From Candidatus Altimarinota bacterium (GTDB lineage Bacteria > Patescibacteriota > Gracilibacteria > BD1-5 > UBA6164): a DNA stretch of 46,905 nt. The notes below the pieces were generated by a model. The model was not told the origin of the DNA and did no database searches. It worked only from the letters and a program-made list of their open reading frames with translations. Shown here in pieces: positions 21,304-31,448 of this stretch. The DNA is taken from assembly GCA_022565555.1 (NCBI GenBank), contig JAIUMN010000003.1, positions 1 through 46,905 of the forward strand, in the 5' to 3' direction. Every line of letters starts with the position of its first letter. Position 1 is the first letter of the stretch. The translations under genes were made by a program, and so were the position numbers.

Positions 21304-22730
21304 TATCCATTTTTAATTAACTCTAAAATTTCCTTACTCTTCTCAAGATTTGTACTAATTTTTTCAATTAATTCATCTTTATTTAATACTTCATTATCAT
21401 CAATTCTATTTGGATTTTTTATATCGAGATTGTAGTTATTTTTTACTATATCATCAATACTTACTTTCCAAGCATTTTCAGATTCTACTCTGTTATTCCA
21501 CCACGCTTTCTCGGTATCAAACTCTTCTATGCATATCGGTTTTGATTTGTTATAGGTTTTATATCAAACTGGAAGTGGGTGTTCATAGTACCATACCTCC
21601 TTGGTAGGAGTTCATTTTGTAAAAAATAGCAGATTTGTTTTGATACTAGTATAGGGACTAAAAACTCCGTTTGGAAGTCTCACAATAGTATGGAGATTAA
21701 ACTCTTCGAGCCATTTTTTCTTGATATCTATTTCAGATGTTTTTTCTCCAGACATGATTCACCCATCAGGGAGAACAATCCCCACTCTTCCATCAGTTTT
21801 TAGCCTATAAAATACATAAACCAAAAATAAATAAGCTGTTTCTTTGGTCTGAAATTTCTTAGGAAAGTTTTGCAATACTCCATCTTGCACCGTACCACCA
21901 AAAGGAGGATTCATCACGAAACAATCGATTTTTTCATGTGGACTAAACTCTGTAACTCTATATGATAAACTGTTATCGTGTTTAAGATTTTTTGGAATTT
22001 CTACTCCGTGAAGTATCATGTTAGTCGTTGCAAGCAAGTGCGGAAGTTGTTTTAATTCTGTTCAAAAAATAGTATCTTCTATGATTTTTTCATCTTCTAC
22101 AGTTTTTACTTCTTTTCTCAAATGTTCTATCGTACAAGTTAAAAATCAACCAGTTCCACAAGCTGGATCCATAACTTTTTCTCATAGTTTTGGATTTACC
22201 ATTTGCACTATAAACTCTGTAACAGCTCTTGGTGTGTAAAATTCTCAAGCATTTCAAGCTGATTGTAAATCTTTTAGGATTTGCTCATAAATATCATTAA
22301 AAAGGTGTCTATCTTTGCTTTTTGTAAAGTCGATTTCGCTTTCCAGTTTGTTTAATATTTCTCTGATCAAAGTTCCAGATTTCATATAATTATATGAATC
22401 ATTAAAAACTTCTTTCACGATATATCACAAACTATTAATATCTGATATTTCAAGCTCTTTGAGTCCAGGAAAGAGATCATTGTTGATAAAAGTCAGTAAA
22501 TCATCACCCGTGATTCCCTCACTATCCCTTGCCCAGTTTCTCCATCTCAAGTTTTCAGGAATATCTGAACGGTAATTATCTTTCATCACTTCATACTCCA
22601 GCTCTTTATCGTCGATGATTTTTAAGAAAAGCATCCAAACAAGCTGAGAAATCCTTTGAGCATCACCATCGACACCATGGTCTTTTCGCATGATGTCTTG
22701 GATGGATTTTATGAGTGTGGAGAGGGACAT
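21303..22730 (-). CDS. hsdM: Type I restriction enzyme methyltransferase subunit
   Basis: 475 aa. N6-adenine DNA methyltransferase of the HsdM family. N-terminal helical domain (LSTLIKSIQDIMRKDHGVDG), SAM-binding DPACGTGGFL, and the catalytic NPPF (VMNPPFGGTVQDG), then LPDGGIMSGEK. Forms the modification complex with HsdS and, with HsdR, the nuclease. The last Gly of CGTGG and one of DGG are UGA. Lies 42 nt after the helicase stop. Translationally coupled to hsdS. Confidence 0.95.
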
Positions 22731-22749
22731 AAGTAGAGTGGTTAGGGGG

Positions 22750-22765
22750 TTATTTTAATTTTTAG
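22750..22765 (+). repeat. Copy of the AT-rich repeat at the hsdM side of the helicase
   Basis: TTATTTTAATTTTTAG in the short gap between hsdM and the helicase gene. The same 16 nt stand at 26720-26735, and 15 of them again at 26761-26775, on the other side of the helicase-fic block. Confidence 0.5.
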
Positions 22766-22772
22766 TAATTTT

Positions 22773-25478
22773 TTATAAGTTGAACTTATTTTTTAATAGA
22801 TATGCATCTTTTTTATTTATTCGTGGTTCCAGATTTTCTAATACTTTTTTAGAAGTTTCTGGAGACCAATATATTTTTAATTCTTTTCTAGCCCTTGTTA
22901 TAGCTGTATAAAAAATATTATGAGTTAACATTTCTTCTATTTCATCTGATATAATAATTTTTACAGAGTTATATTCTAATCACTGTGATTTATGTATTGA
23001 AACTGCATATGCTACTTGAAATGGTACTATATGCTTAGAATAATTATCATCTTCATCAGTATTCTCTAACTTGTTGACATAAAATTTGATTTTAGATTTT
23101 CAATTATCTGATTCTTCCAATAATTTCAATTCTGTTAAGAAAACATCATTTTCTTCAATAGTTTTATCAACTTCTATACTAAAATAAATTTTATCTTCTA
23201 ATACTTCTATATTTATGATTTTTCATTTTAGATTATTATAAATCAGTGATGAAAACCTATTTGTCTCATTAAATAATATCGGATCTCATATTTTATAAAT
23301 GTGAGTTCACCATTGAATAGGTTCATTAATATTATTTCTTTGTAAAAATCTATTTATATTGTTAATTCAATATAATCCATCATAATTTAAGCATAATATA
23401 ATTTCATCATTATCAGAAATATCAAAAATTGAATCATTCAATGTTTCAGAGTATGGAAGTATATTTTCTAATATATCATCTTCAATGTTTCTTACTTTAT
23501 TCCATAATTTTATCAAATTATTATTATTAGTACGATAGGGAACTTCGAGTTCAAATATAGAGGTCTCGAGTACAAAGTTTTTTATAATACTAAACCAGTT
23601 TCCAAAATTAATAGACTCAATCTGATAAATATCTCATACTAAAATCAATAAATCAAATTTAGATTCTTTTAAAACTGATAAAATATCTGAATTATTTACT
23701 GTACTACATTCATCAATAACTAAGATGTTATACTTTTCTTTATTACGGATGTTTAAATATTTTGTTATAGTAAAAAAATCTGAATTTTTAAGATTTACTC
23801 TACTTTTTAGATTATTAACAGCTGGGTTTGTATTGGCTAAAAATAATTTATTTTGGTTTTCAAAAAGTTTTGATACGTGCTCTATTAGCATTGTTTTTCA
23901 AGTTCAAGCCGAACCATAAACAAGTGCAACTTTAGATTTTTCAAACATTGTTCTTAATATTTCTTTCTTCTTAATATCATCAATTATTTCAGGATACTTA
24001 TTGATCCAATTTTTAACGATTTCCGAATATCATTCAAATCATAAAACACCTAATTCTTTTATTATTTTAACAATATCAATAATTTCACCTTCAGTACTTT
24101 TTCTATAAATATAGTCTTTATAAATTTCTAACTTACGACCTTGCTGCTTCTCACTGCTATATAACATACTATTGAATTTATTAATTAGTGTGCTAATATT
24201 TTCAAAATCATTAATTTCCTTAATTTCAGTATATAATTTTCCATTATTCTCTGTATTATTATTTATATGTCTAGCAAAAAATTCATATTCTCTATTTGAA
24301 AAATTAATACAATCTAATAAATCATAATTTTTAGGATTATGTCATAAGGGAGAGGAGCAGAAAGGCATTTTATCAAAAGGGATGCATCAAAATTTAAGTT
24401 TTAAATTGGATAACTTTGAGTTCTTATCCACGTTTATCCAACTTTCTATCCCATATTGATTTTTTATAATTTTATTATTTAAATTATAAAGAAGATATCT
24501 TAATATATTTTTTCAAGGCTTATTATTAATAATAATATTCCTACTTTTATCCAATACATTAACTATATAATTTGTTCTTGCTTTTTTAAATACAAATTCT
24601 TTAAAGTCTCTATATTTTTCATCAGAAAAATCGATAATTTCAACTAAATTAAATCTTTTTTTTGTTAAAAAATCCATTAACTCTTTATACTCAATATTTC
24701 TAGAGATTTTAACTTGTTCATCAAATATTTTAGCTAAATTTGAAAATTCACATGGGCGGATTGAAACTTCATAATCCTTTATAATTAATATTGGCATCTT
24801 TTTATCAAAAACTTCTATTTCATCATCAATAATTTTAAATTTAACAGAGTAATTGTGCAATATTTCAATTTTAGTAAAAGCTATTACCCTGTCGAACTTA
24901 CTATTATTTTCAGTTGCAAGCGAAAAGGTTACTTCATAATAGATTTCATCATCAACTGGAAATGTTTTTATCTTCCATATATAATAATTATTATTAAATT
25001 TATTATTTATTTTAATTTCTTTCTTACTTTCAATTTTTTCAGCAATTTTCTGATAATAAACTTTGAGAATTGGGTCACTCTTAATGGGGAATTTATCTAT
25101 ATTCTGTAAGATATCTAAATTGTATTCATTTTTAAATAATTTTTTTGTCTTTAAAAGATATTCAAAATATTTCAACATTAATCTTTCAGAGTTTTGTTCA
25201 CTTTGAATATAATGAGATTTTGAGATTTGGAGACTCCTATGAAACTGATATAAAAACTTATACTTATAAATTGACGATATGATATGTTTTGCTTCAGTTT
25301 GATATATTTTATAGCTATATTCTTCTTTTTTAGCTATTTTTACAGCTATCTGTTCTACAAATGTTCTTAGTTTATCTAAAATATTCTGAGATAAAAATCA
25401 CCTATCACCTAGAGAAAAATTATCAATATTTTTACAAATCGCAGTATTAGAAATCATGATTTGATCATCTACTTTCAT
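22773..25478 (-). CDS. Superfamily 1 DNA/RNA helicase in the restriction operon
   Basis: 901 aa. The C-terminal half is an SF1 helicase: Walker A GSAGTGKT (about residues 522-529, both motif glycines UGA), Walker B ILVIDECS, LVGDIYQIESI (motif III-like), VAYAVSIHKSQGLEYNSVKI (motif V) and FYTAITRARKEL (motif VI), as in UvrD/RecD2-like proteins. The N-terminal 480 residues are Lys/Asn-rich and match nothing I recognise; they include a long beta-rich segment (about residues 130-280). It sits between fic and hsdM in one direction, gaps 53 and 42 nt. Likely an accessory defence helicase, not a core part of type I systems. Very AT-rich. Confidence 0.85.
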
Positions 25479-25531
25479 GAAATAATATTAAATTTTAAAA
25501 CACCTCTAAATTCTGTCTTATAATTCCGCTA

Positions 25532-26662
25532 CTATCTAAACAGCCTGAGATAATTCTCAAAAGCAAAGAGCTTGTGTCTTTTGAAGCCAGTTACTTCTTT
25601 GAGTACACCCATATCGACAAATATCTTGATAAAGGTATTTGCGGTAGCTGGAGTAACATCAAGAAGCTTGATAATATCATGACTTGTGACTATCGGATCT
25701 CAGAAGAGATGATGAAAAACTTTTTGTGCTTTCTCAGCTCGTGATCAGAGAAGAAGTATCTGTGCTTCTATGTCTTTTTTAAGTATCAGTATTTGCTCAA
25801 AAGTAGAGATGGAGGACTGGCACGTCTCTATGATACCGGTGAGAAAAAACTTTATAAAATGCTCAATATCATTGGAGCTTCTTGCCACAGTAAGTGCGTC
25901 ATAGTAGGCTCACTTATTCCGTTCAAAAAAATCAGAGATATACAATACAGGCTTTGTAAGAATCTTCTTTTCTATCAGATAGAGTATGATGATAAGCCTC
26001 CCTATTCTTCCGTTTCAGTCAAGATAGGGATGAATCGTTTCAAACTGATAGTGTGCAAGAGCTACCTTAATCAGTTCTGGGATTTGGATATCATCATTAT
26101 GAAGAAAGAGCTCAAAATCTTTGATACACTCTGATAAATCGTCATGATGGGGCGGAATGAAGAAAGCATTTTCAAGATTACTTCCCCCTATCCAGTTTTG
26201 ACTCTTTCGTATTTCTCATGGATTTTTATGTTCTCATCGAACTCATCTCAGGAGTATTTTGTGTATCTTGGAAAAAAGACGAAATGAAAGTGGAAGATAA
26301 TTAAGCTCTTTGATTCAGACATGGAGTGCTTCTATATAGTTTCTTACTTCTTCTACATCGTCTCTTGCCTCAATAGTTTCAATATCGATATCATCTAAAA
26401 ATAGATCATCAAATTCTGTTTTTGTCCCCTCTATTTTACTTGATTTTACTGCTTCTTTTCATACATGCATAGAAATAAAGAAATCTATATCAGGTATGAA
26501 ATGTGAGAAACTCTCAAGCTTTCATAACTCAAGGTTTGCTTTTTCAAGTAAGATATTAATCTTCGGGTCATTCCAGGCAAATGATACATTTACAGAACTT
26601 GGAAGAAAACTTTTATACTTGTATTGATTTCTATATGTTCCAGAGTGAAATATTTGACTCAT
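25532..26662 (-). CDS. Fic family protein (probable AMPylase)
   Basis: 376 aa. Fic domain transferring AMP (or another NMP) to target hydroxyls. Active-site motif HPYLDGNGRIGRL (His about residue 211; its first Gly is UGA) and an N-terminal inhibitory-helix motif SSKIEGT (S-x-x-x-E-G), typical of class II Fic proteins in which the inhibitory helix is in the same chain. N-terminal Fic_N-like region; C-terminal winged-helix-like segment (VTSHDIIKLLDVTPATANTF) suggests DNA binding. It lies between hsdR and the helicase. No separate antitoxin is needed or seen. Confidence 0.92.
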
Positions 26663-26720
26663 ATGTGTTATTTTATTGCTACATATAAATTATATCATTT
26701 TTTTTATAAAATCAAATTCT

Positions 26721-26800
26721 TATTTTAATTTTTAGCGTTTTTTTAAAATATAGATATTTATATTTTAATTTTTAGCGTTTTTTTAAAATATAAATATTTA
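26721..26800 (+). repeat. Two 40-bp tandem repeats between hsdR and fic
   Basis: Units 26721-26760 and 26761-26800 differ at one position. Each starts TATTTTAATTTTTAGCG and continues with T7AAAATATA. The first 15 nt also occur at 22751-22765. The 152-nt gap contains no gene. On the minus strand a GATATAAT-like -10 lies closer to fic, so the block may be regulatory. Confidence 0.8.
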
Positions 26801-26814
26801 TAATATAGTTTTAT

Positions 26815-29181
26815 CTAGACTGTTTCATAAATCCTTTCTTCAATCTCTTTTACCACTTTTAGATAATTTTGCTTCCCTCAAAATCTGTTTTTAATAATTT
26901 CAAGAGGGCTTCAAAATTCTCTGAATCTTCATATGTTGAGGACTCAGATATCTTCTATCGTATCTATACCACTCTCAGCATATTTTTCTAAAAGTGCTTC
27001 TATGACTTCACGAGCCTCAAGAGAGTATTTTTCAAAATAGTTTCTCTTTTTAACGTTTTCTACTCGTTCTTTTTTGGTGAGTGCTGGTTTGTCAAAGGCA
27101 ATATGACATATGAGGTCAAAGGGGTCAAGATCTTTTCATACTTCTCGCTCTAACTCATCGAGAATAACTCATTTCTCAAGAAGCTCTTCGATGATAATTT
27201 CTTTTTTCTCGGCTTTGTTCCAACTGAGTATAAAATCTTCAAGAGTTTTATATTCTGAAAGTATATTTTTCTTAGAGTAATCTTTGAGACTCTCTGTTAT
27301 GAGCTTTCCATCCGCTCAGAGATACTGCACTCTTTCATGTGCTACTTCCACTTTAACTCATGATACATATATTTTTCTCACTCTATCTCAAGTGTCTTTT
27401 ATATCTATATCAGGATTTACAAGTATTTCCTCATCTGTAGCATGTGGAGTAATAAGAGTATTTCCACTCTCATCGCTTTCATCCTTTATAATTGGGTCAT
27501 TTTGTTTTGGCTCATAAATCATAACTGGTTCTCCATCAAAGTCTGGGTCTGCAAAGTTATTTGTTGCTTTTCTGAAATCCATGATGGTGAAATAGTATTT
27601 TCCAGAATCTATTTTAAGCCTTGTCCCACGACCTATAATTTGCTTAAACTCTGTCATGGAGTTTATATTTTGATCTAATACGATAAGTTTACAAGTTTTT
27701 GCATCTACTCAGGTAGTAAGAAGTTTTGAAGTAGTTACTATACTCGGATATTTCTCATTTGGATCGATGAAATTATCAAGTTCATTTTTTCACTCTTCAT
27801 TGTCTCACGTGATTCTCATGATATATTTATCATTTTGTTGTACGAGGTCAGCATTTTCATTTATCAGAGCTTGTCGCATTCTTTCAGCGTGGTCTATATC
27901 CATACAAAAAACAATAGTTTTTTGAAATCTGTCTCCACTTTCTCTAAGAAACTGAGTGATTTTTTTTGCAACTACTTTAGTACGATCATCTATAACGATA
28001 TTTCTATCAAAATCTTTTGTATTATAAATCCTATCTTCTATTTCTCTTCCATTTTTATCAAGTGTGGTGGTTGTTGGTCTCCATCACTCATCTATATCGA
28101 GTCCTATTCGTATCACTTTATATGGAGCAAGAAATCCGTCCTCTATTCACTCTTTGAGAGTATAGCTGTATATTGGTTCTCAAAAATAATCTATATTTGA
28201 CGCTTCTTTTGTTTCTTTTGGAGTCGCTGTCAGACCTATTTGAGTAGCATTTGAAAAATATTCTAAAATTTCTCTCCAAGCACTTTCTTCTTTCGCACTT
28301 CCTCTATGACACTCATCTATCACTATTAAGTCAAAAAAATCAGGACTAAACTGTTTAAAGATATTTTTTTCTTCTTCGTTTCAAGTAACAGCTTGATATA
28401 AAGCGAGATATACTTCATATGCTTTATTTATTTGTCTATTTTTGATTTTGGTCATCACATCACCAAATGGCTTGAAGTCATTGGTCATTGTCTGATCTAC
28501 AAGTATATTTCTATCTGCGAGGAAGAGTATTCTTTTTTTTGCTTTTGCTTTCCAGAGTCTATAAATGATTTGAAAAGCAGTATAGGTTTTACCAGTCCCA
28601 GTAGCCATTACAAGAAGTATTCTATCTTGTCATTTTGCAATAGCTTCTATAGTTCTATTTATTGCCACTCTTTGATAATATCTTGCTTCTTTGCCTGAGA
28701 CATCAAGATAATATGGTTCTTCAATTATTTCTTTTTGTTCCTCTGATATATTTTTTGATTTCAGATATCTATTATAGAGTTCTTGTGGACTTGGAAAATT
28801 TTCTAAACTTAATTCTCTTTCTATTACTCAACTCTCAAGTGTTCTATCATGCTCTAAAAATCAGTCCCCATTTGAACTGTATACAAAAGGAATATCGAGT
28901 GTTTTTGCATAATGCAAAGCTTGTTGCATACCAGCTCATATACTGTGATTGTTATCTTTTGCTTCTATAACCGCTATTGGAAAATTATTTTTATAATACA
29001 AAATATAATCAGCTCTTTTTTTTCCTACTCTTGATATCCTTTTCCCTTGTATGAGAATTTTTCCATCAGTAAAAGTTACTTCTTCTCGTACTTGTTTTTC
29101 TAAATCCCAGTCTGATAATTGAAGTGCTGGATTTATATACTTACTACAAATATCTCTTTCGGAGAGTTGTTTCTTATCCAT
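26815..29181 (-). CDS. hsdR: Type I restriction enzyme motor/nuclease subunit
   Basis: 788 aa. N-terminal PD-(D/E)XK nuclease ([21 protein letters not shown]...E-x-K), then SF2 translocase: Walker A ATGTGKT, DECH box ([11 protein letters not shown]), IGLTATP, SKLLTTGVDA and [10 protein letters not shown]-terminal helical region interacts with HsdM in known systems. Cuts unmodified DNA far from the recognition site after ATP-driven translocation. First gene of the operon; its promoter lies within the preceding terminator. About 50 UGA-separated segments reassemble into one frame. Confidence 0.94.
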
Positions 29182-29213
29182 AAAAACTCTTAAAATTATT
29201 TTCTATTTCCCCT

Positions 29214-29241
29214 ACTATACATAAAAAGCTTTTTCTCGCAA
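29214..29241 (-). promoter_or_regulatory. Probable hsdR promoter embedded in a terminator
   Basis: Minus strand TTGCGA (29236-29241), 16-nt spacer, TATAGT (29214-29219). The -35 hexamer falls in the loop of the cysS terminator hairpin. Leader of about 25 nt to the hsdR ATG. Confidence 0.5.
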
Positions 29242-29254
29242 GAAAAAGCTTTTT
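29222..29254. terminator. Terminator between cysS and hsdR
   Basis: Stem AAAAAGCTTTTTCT / AGAAAAAGCTTTTT with a CGCA-like loop, with T runs on both strands. It ends cysS on the minus strand, 11 nt after its stop. Confidence 0.75.
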
Positions 29255-29264
29255 TGTGTGTATC

Positions 29265-30785
29265 CTACACCCTCTCTACCACACTTCCCTCTTTAGTATC
29301 TTTTACCACGTATCAAAGTCAGGCAAGTTCATCGCGTATCTCATCAGCTCTTGCATAGTTTTTATCATCTTTTGCTTCTTGTCTCGCAGTTGCAAGAGCG
29401 ATAATCTCCTCTGGAATATCCTCATCCAAGGCTGCAAGCGAATCAAAATCAAGCACTTGAAATACTTGGTTAAAGCTTCGATACATATCAAGTGCGCTTC
29501 GCTGTTCTGAGTCTGAGAGTTCGCTGGAAGCTATCTCGGAGCTCATATACTTTTGAAACTCATAAAACACTGCAAGTGCTTCACTCATCGCAAAATCATC
29601 TTCAAGTGCTGCGATATAGCGAGCCATGACATCTTGAAGATACTCACGAAACTCATTACGCACTCCTTCATACTCAGACTCATAGAGATAGAGCTTTCTG
29701 AGTTCTTTGTCGATATTTTGTATGGTTTTGATATTTTGTTCGAGTTTCTCAAAGCTAAAATCTATTTGTTCACGATATTTCCCCGCAAAAAATGAGAGTC
29801 GCAATGCTCGATACAGCTCGCTTTTAACGGTAGCTTCATCTCTCCCTTTGGGAGAGAATTGAGAGAGGGATTCTATATCTCTGAGCGTATAGAAATTCCC
29901 GAGAGACTTGGACATCTTTTTTCATCATACAAGCAGGTGCGCAGAGTGTATCCAGTACTTGGAAAATGGCTTTCCAGTACATGCTTCTGTTTGTGCTATC
30001 TCGTTTTGATGATGAGGAAATATCAAGTCTTCACCTCACATATGAATGTCTATCTGAGGACCAAAGTGCTTCATCGCACATGCAGAACACTCGATATGCC
30101 AACCTGGTCTTCCTTTTATAACTATTTGCTGTGTAGCTTGCCCCCTCTCCTGGCAGGAGAGGGTTGGGGTGAGGTCTGGTATCTCAAATTCTGCCTCCCA
30201 AACATTTTCCCCATCAGACTCATCCCAAGCTTTCCAAAGAGCAAAGTCCGCAGCTTGATCTTTTGCGTATTCATCATTGTTGATACGCACGCTTGTCTTC
30301 ATCCCTGATATATCGAGATGCGCAAGTTTTCCATAGTTTTGAAACTTTTCTATACTATAGTACACACTTCCATCATCAGCGATATAGGCAAATCACTTGT
30401 TCAGTAAAGTTTGTATCATACGAATCATCTCTGGGATAAGCGTACTGATTGCGGTGATGTTATCTGGCTTCTTGCACTTAAGTTTCTCTATATCAGAGAG
30501 GAATATTTCTGTGTATTTTTCAGTAAAGTCCTTGAGACTTTCTCAGGCTTTTTGCGAGTCACGAATCGTCTTATCATCGATATCTGTCAAGTTCATCGTC
30601 ACTGTTACTTTGTATCCAAGAAAATCGAGCGTACGAGCAACGATATCCTCGATAACGGAAGTCTTGAGGTTTCAGATATGAGCCGAGTTGTATACCGTAG
30701 GACCACACTGATAGAGCTTTACTTCAGGAAATCTCAGGGGTTTAAAACGTTCTTTTTCACGAGTCAGAGTATTATATATTTGCAT
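29265..30785 (-). CDS. cysS: Cysteinyl-tRNA synthetase with two in-frame repeat insertions
   Basis: 506 aa. Class I synthetase with [15 protein letters not shown] (Cys27 zinc ligand; HIGH variant HIGN), [36 protein letters not shown] and [10 protein letters not shown]. Insertion 1 (about residues 204-218) reads [14 protein letters not shown] and splits the usual [20 protein letters not shown] stretch just before GRPGWH. Insertion 2 (about residues 305-319) reads [14 protein letters not shown] and follows YTLRDI shortly after KMSKS. C-terminal [15 protein letters not shown] is normal. Starts 2 nt after the ferredoxin-like gene's stop. Confidence 0.95.
29830..29872 (+). repeat. Palindromic element inside cysS (copy H)
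   Basis: GTAGCTTCATCTCTCCCTTT followed by GGGAGAGAATTGAGAGAGGG. Stem CTCTCCC/GGGAGAG. Carries the family left end GTAGCTT; the right end is diverged. Translated as [14 protein letters not shown]. Confidence 0.75.
30133..30174 (+). repeat. Palindromic element inside cysS (copy I)
   Basis: GTAGCTTGCCCCCTCTCCT, GGC loop, AGGAGAGGGTTGGGGTGAGG. Nearly identical to the copy at 13756-13799 in metG, but translated in a different reading frame ([13 protein letters not shown] instead of [13 protein letters not shown]). Confidence 0.88.
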
Positions 30786-30787
30786 AA

Positions 30788-31021
30788 TTATTTTTTGAGT
30801 TGTAATATTTTTCCAGAGAGTTTTACACCATTCATATATGAGTGTATCTCTCCGTCTATGTTCACATTTGGTGCTTTTTCGCAAGCTCCGAGACACAAGC
30901 ACTCGCTACAACTCACGTCTTGCTTCCAGTTATAAAAGTCTCTATCACGCTCTACTCTCTGCATCATATAACGACTAAATTTCTCCTTGCAGCTTCTTCC
31001 AGTACAGATTTTTATATCCAT
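30788..31021 (-). CDS. Thioredoxin-like [2Fe-2S] ferredoxin
   Basis: 77 aa. Small ferredoxin of the NuoE/thioredoxin-like type: [12 protein letters not shown] supplies the first cysteine pair, and [20 protein letters not shown] the second. Distinct from the plant-type ferredoxin at 5473. One of the few genes with a clear ribosome binding site (GAGG 4 nt before ATG). cysS follows by 2 nt. Possibly linked to cysteine or Fe-S metabolism; the partner is unknown. Confidence 0.8.
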   Translation of the reverse strand: MDIKICTGRSCKEKFSRYMMQRVERDRDFYNWKQDVSCSECLCLGACEKAPNVNIDGEIHSYMNGVKLSGKILQLKK

Positions 31022-31094
31022 ATCCTCTTAATATTAAAAATATATAATTTATCATAGTAAAAATTATCCTCATTGCAAAAAGTTTAAAAAATAT

Positions 31095-31121
31095 TTGCGT
31101 AATCCTATTTTTTTATATAAT
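31095..31121 (+). promoter_or_regulatory. Probable promoter of the tRNA-Phe/tRNA-Leu unit
   Basis: TTGCGT (31095-31100), 15-nt spacer, TATAAT (31116-31121). The transcript would begin near 31128, about 110 nt before tRNA-Phe. Confidence 0.5.
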
Positions 31122-31154
31122 AAGCAAGCTTTGAAAATAAGTAAGATGTTACAA

Positions 31155-31180
31155 GCTGGGGTAGTTGCAGGGCTAGAGTG
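31155..31180 (+). other. tRNA-like fragment upstream of tRNA-Phe
   Basis: GCTGGGGTAGTTGCAGGG then CTAGAG resembles the acceptor and D-arm start of the tRNA-Phe at 31240 (GCCGGGGTAGCTCAGGGG). No matching T arm or acceptor 3' strand follows, so it is at most a degenerate tRNA 5' part. The rest of 31022-31239 has the promoter and no gene. Confidence 0.3.
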
Positions 31181-31239
31181 ACAAGCTCAAATGCATAACA
31201 TAGCAAATATAAAAAATAAAAATAGAAATAAGTAATAAT

Positions 31240-31314
<75 letters not shown>

Positions 31315-31319
31315 TTAAT

Positions 31320-31403
31320 GCGGATGTGGTGAAATGGTATACACGCACGATTGAGGTTCGTGTGCCGCAAGGCGTGAGGGTTCAAGTCCCTCCTTCCGCA
31401 CCA
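31320..31403 (+). tRNA. tRNA-Leu (GAG)
   Basis: 84 nt including encoded CCA; class II tRNA with a long variable arm (TGCCGCAAGGCGT). Anticodon stem CACGA/TCGTG encloses TTGAGGT, so the anticodon is GAG. T arm GAGGGTTCAAGTCCCTC. Lies 5 nt after tRNA-Phe in the same transcript. Confidence 0.93.
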
Positions 31404-31413
31404 TGTTACAAGT

Positions 31414-31446
31414 AAAAAAAATCTTCTCGTATGAGAAGATTTTTTT
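31414..31446. terminator. Bidirectional terminator: tRNAs and penicillin-binding protein
   Basis: Stem AAAATCTTCTC/GAGAAGATTTT with a short loop and T runs on both strands, between the tRNA-Leu end and the convergent PBP stop at 31449. Confidence 0.88.
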
Positions 31447-31448
31447 GA

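Noticed and set aside
25793-26134. 113-aa plus-strand frame
   Set aside because: Antisense shadow of the Fic gene.
26721-26800. Possible CRISPR array
   Set aside because: Only two directly adjacent units without spacers; no cas genes in the window.
26815-29181. Fragmented hsdR as pseudogene
   Set aside because: Breaks are all UGA codons at positions fitting Gly; the frame is intact under code 25.
30411-30935. 174-aa plus-strand open frame
   Set aside because: Lies opposite cysS and the ferredoxin-like gene; no start signal and no domain pattern.
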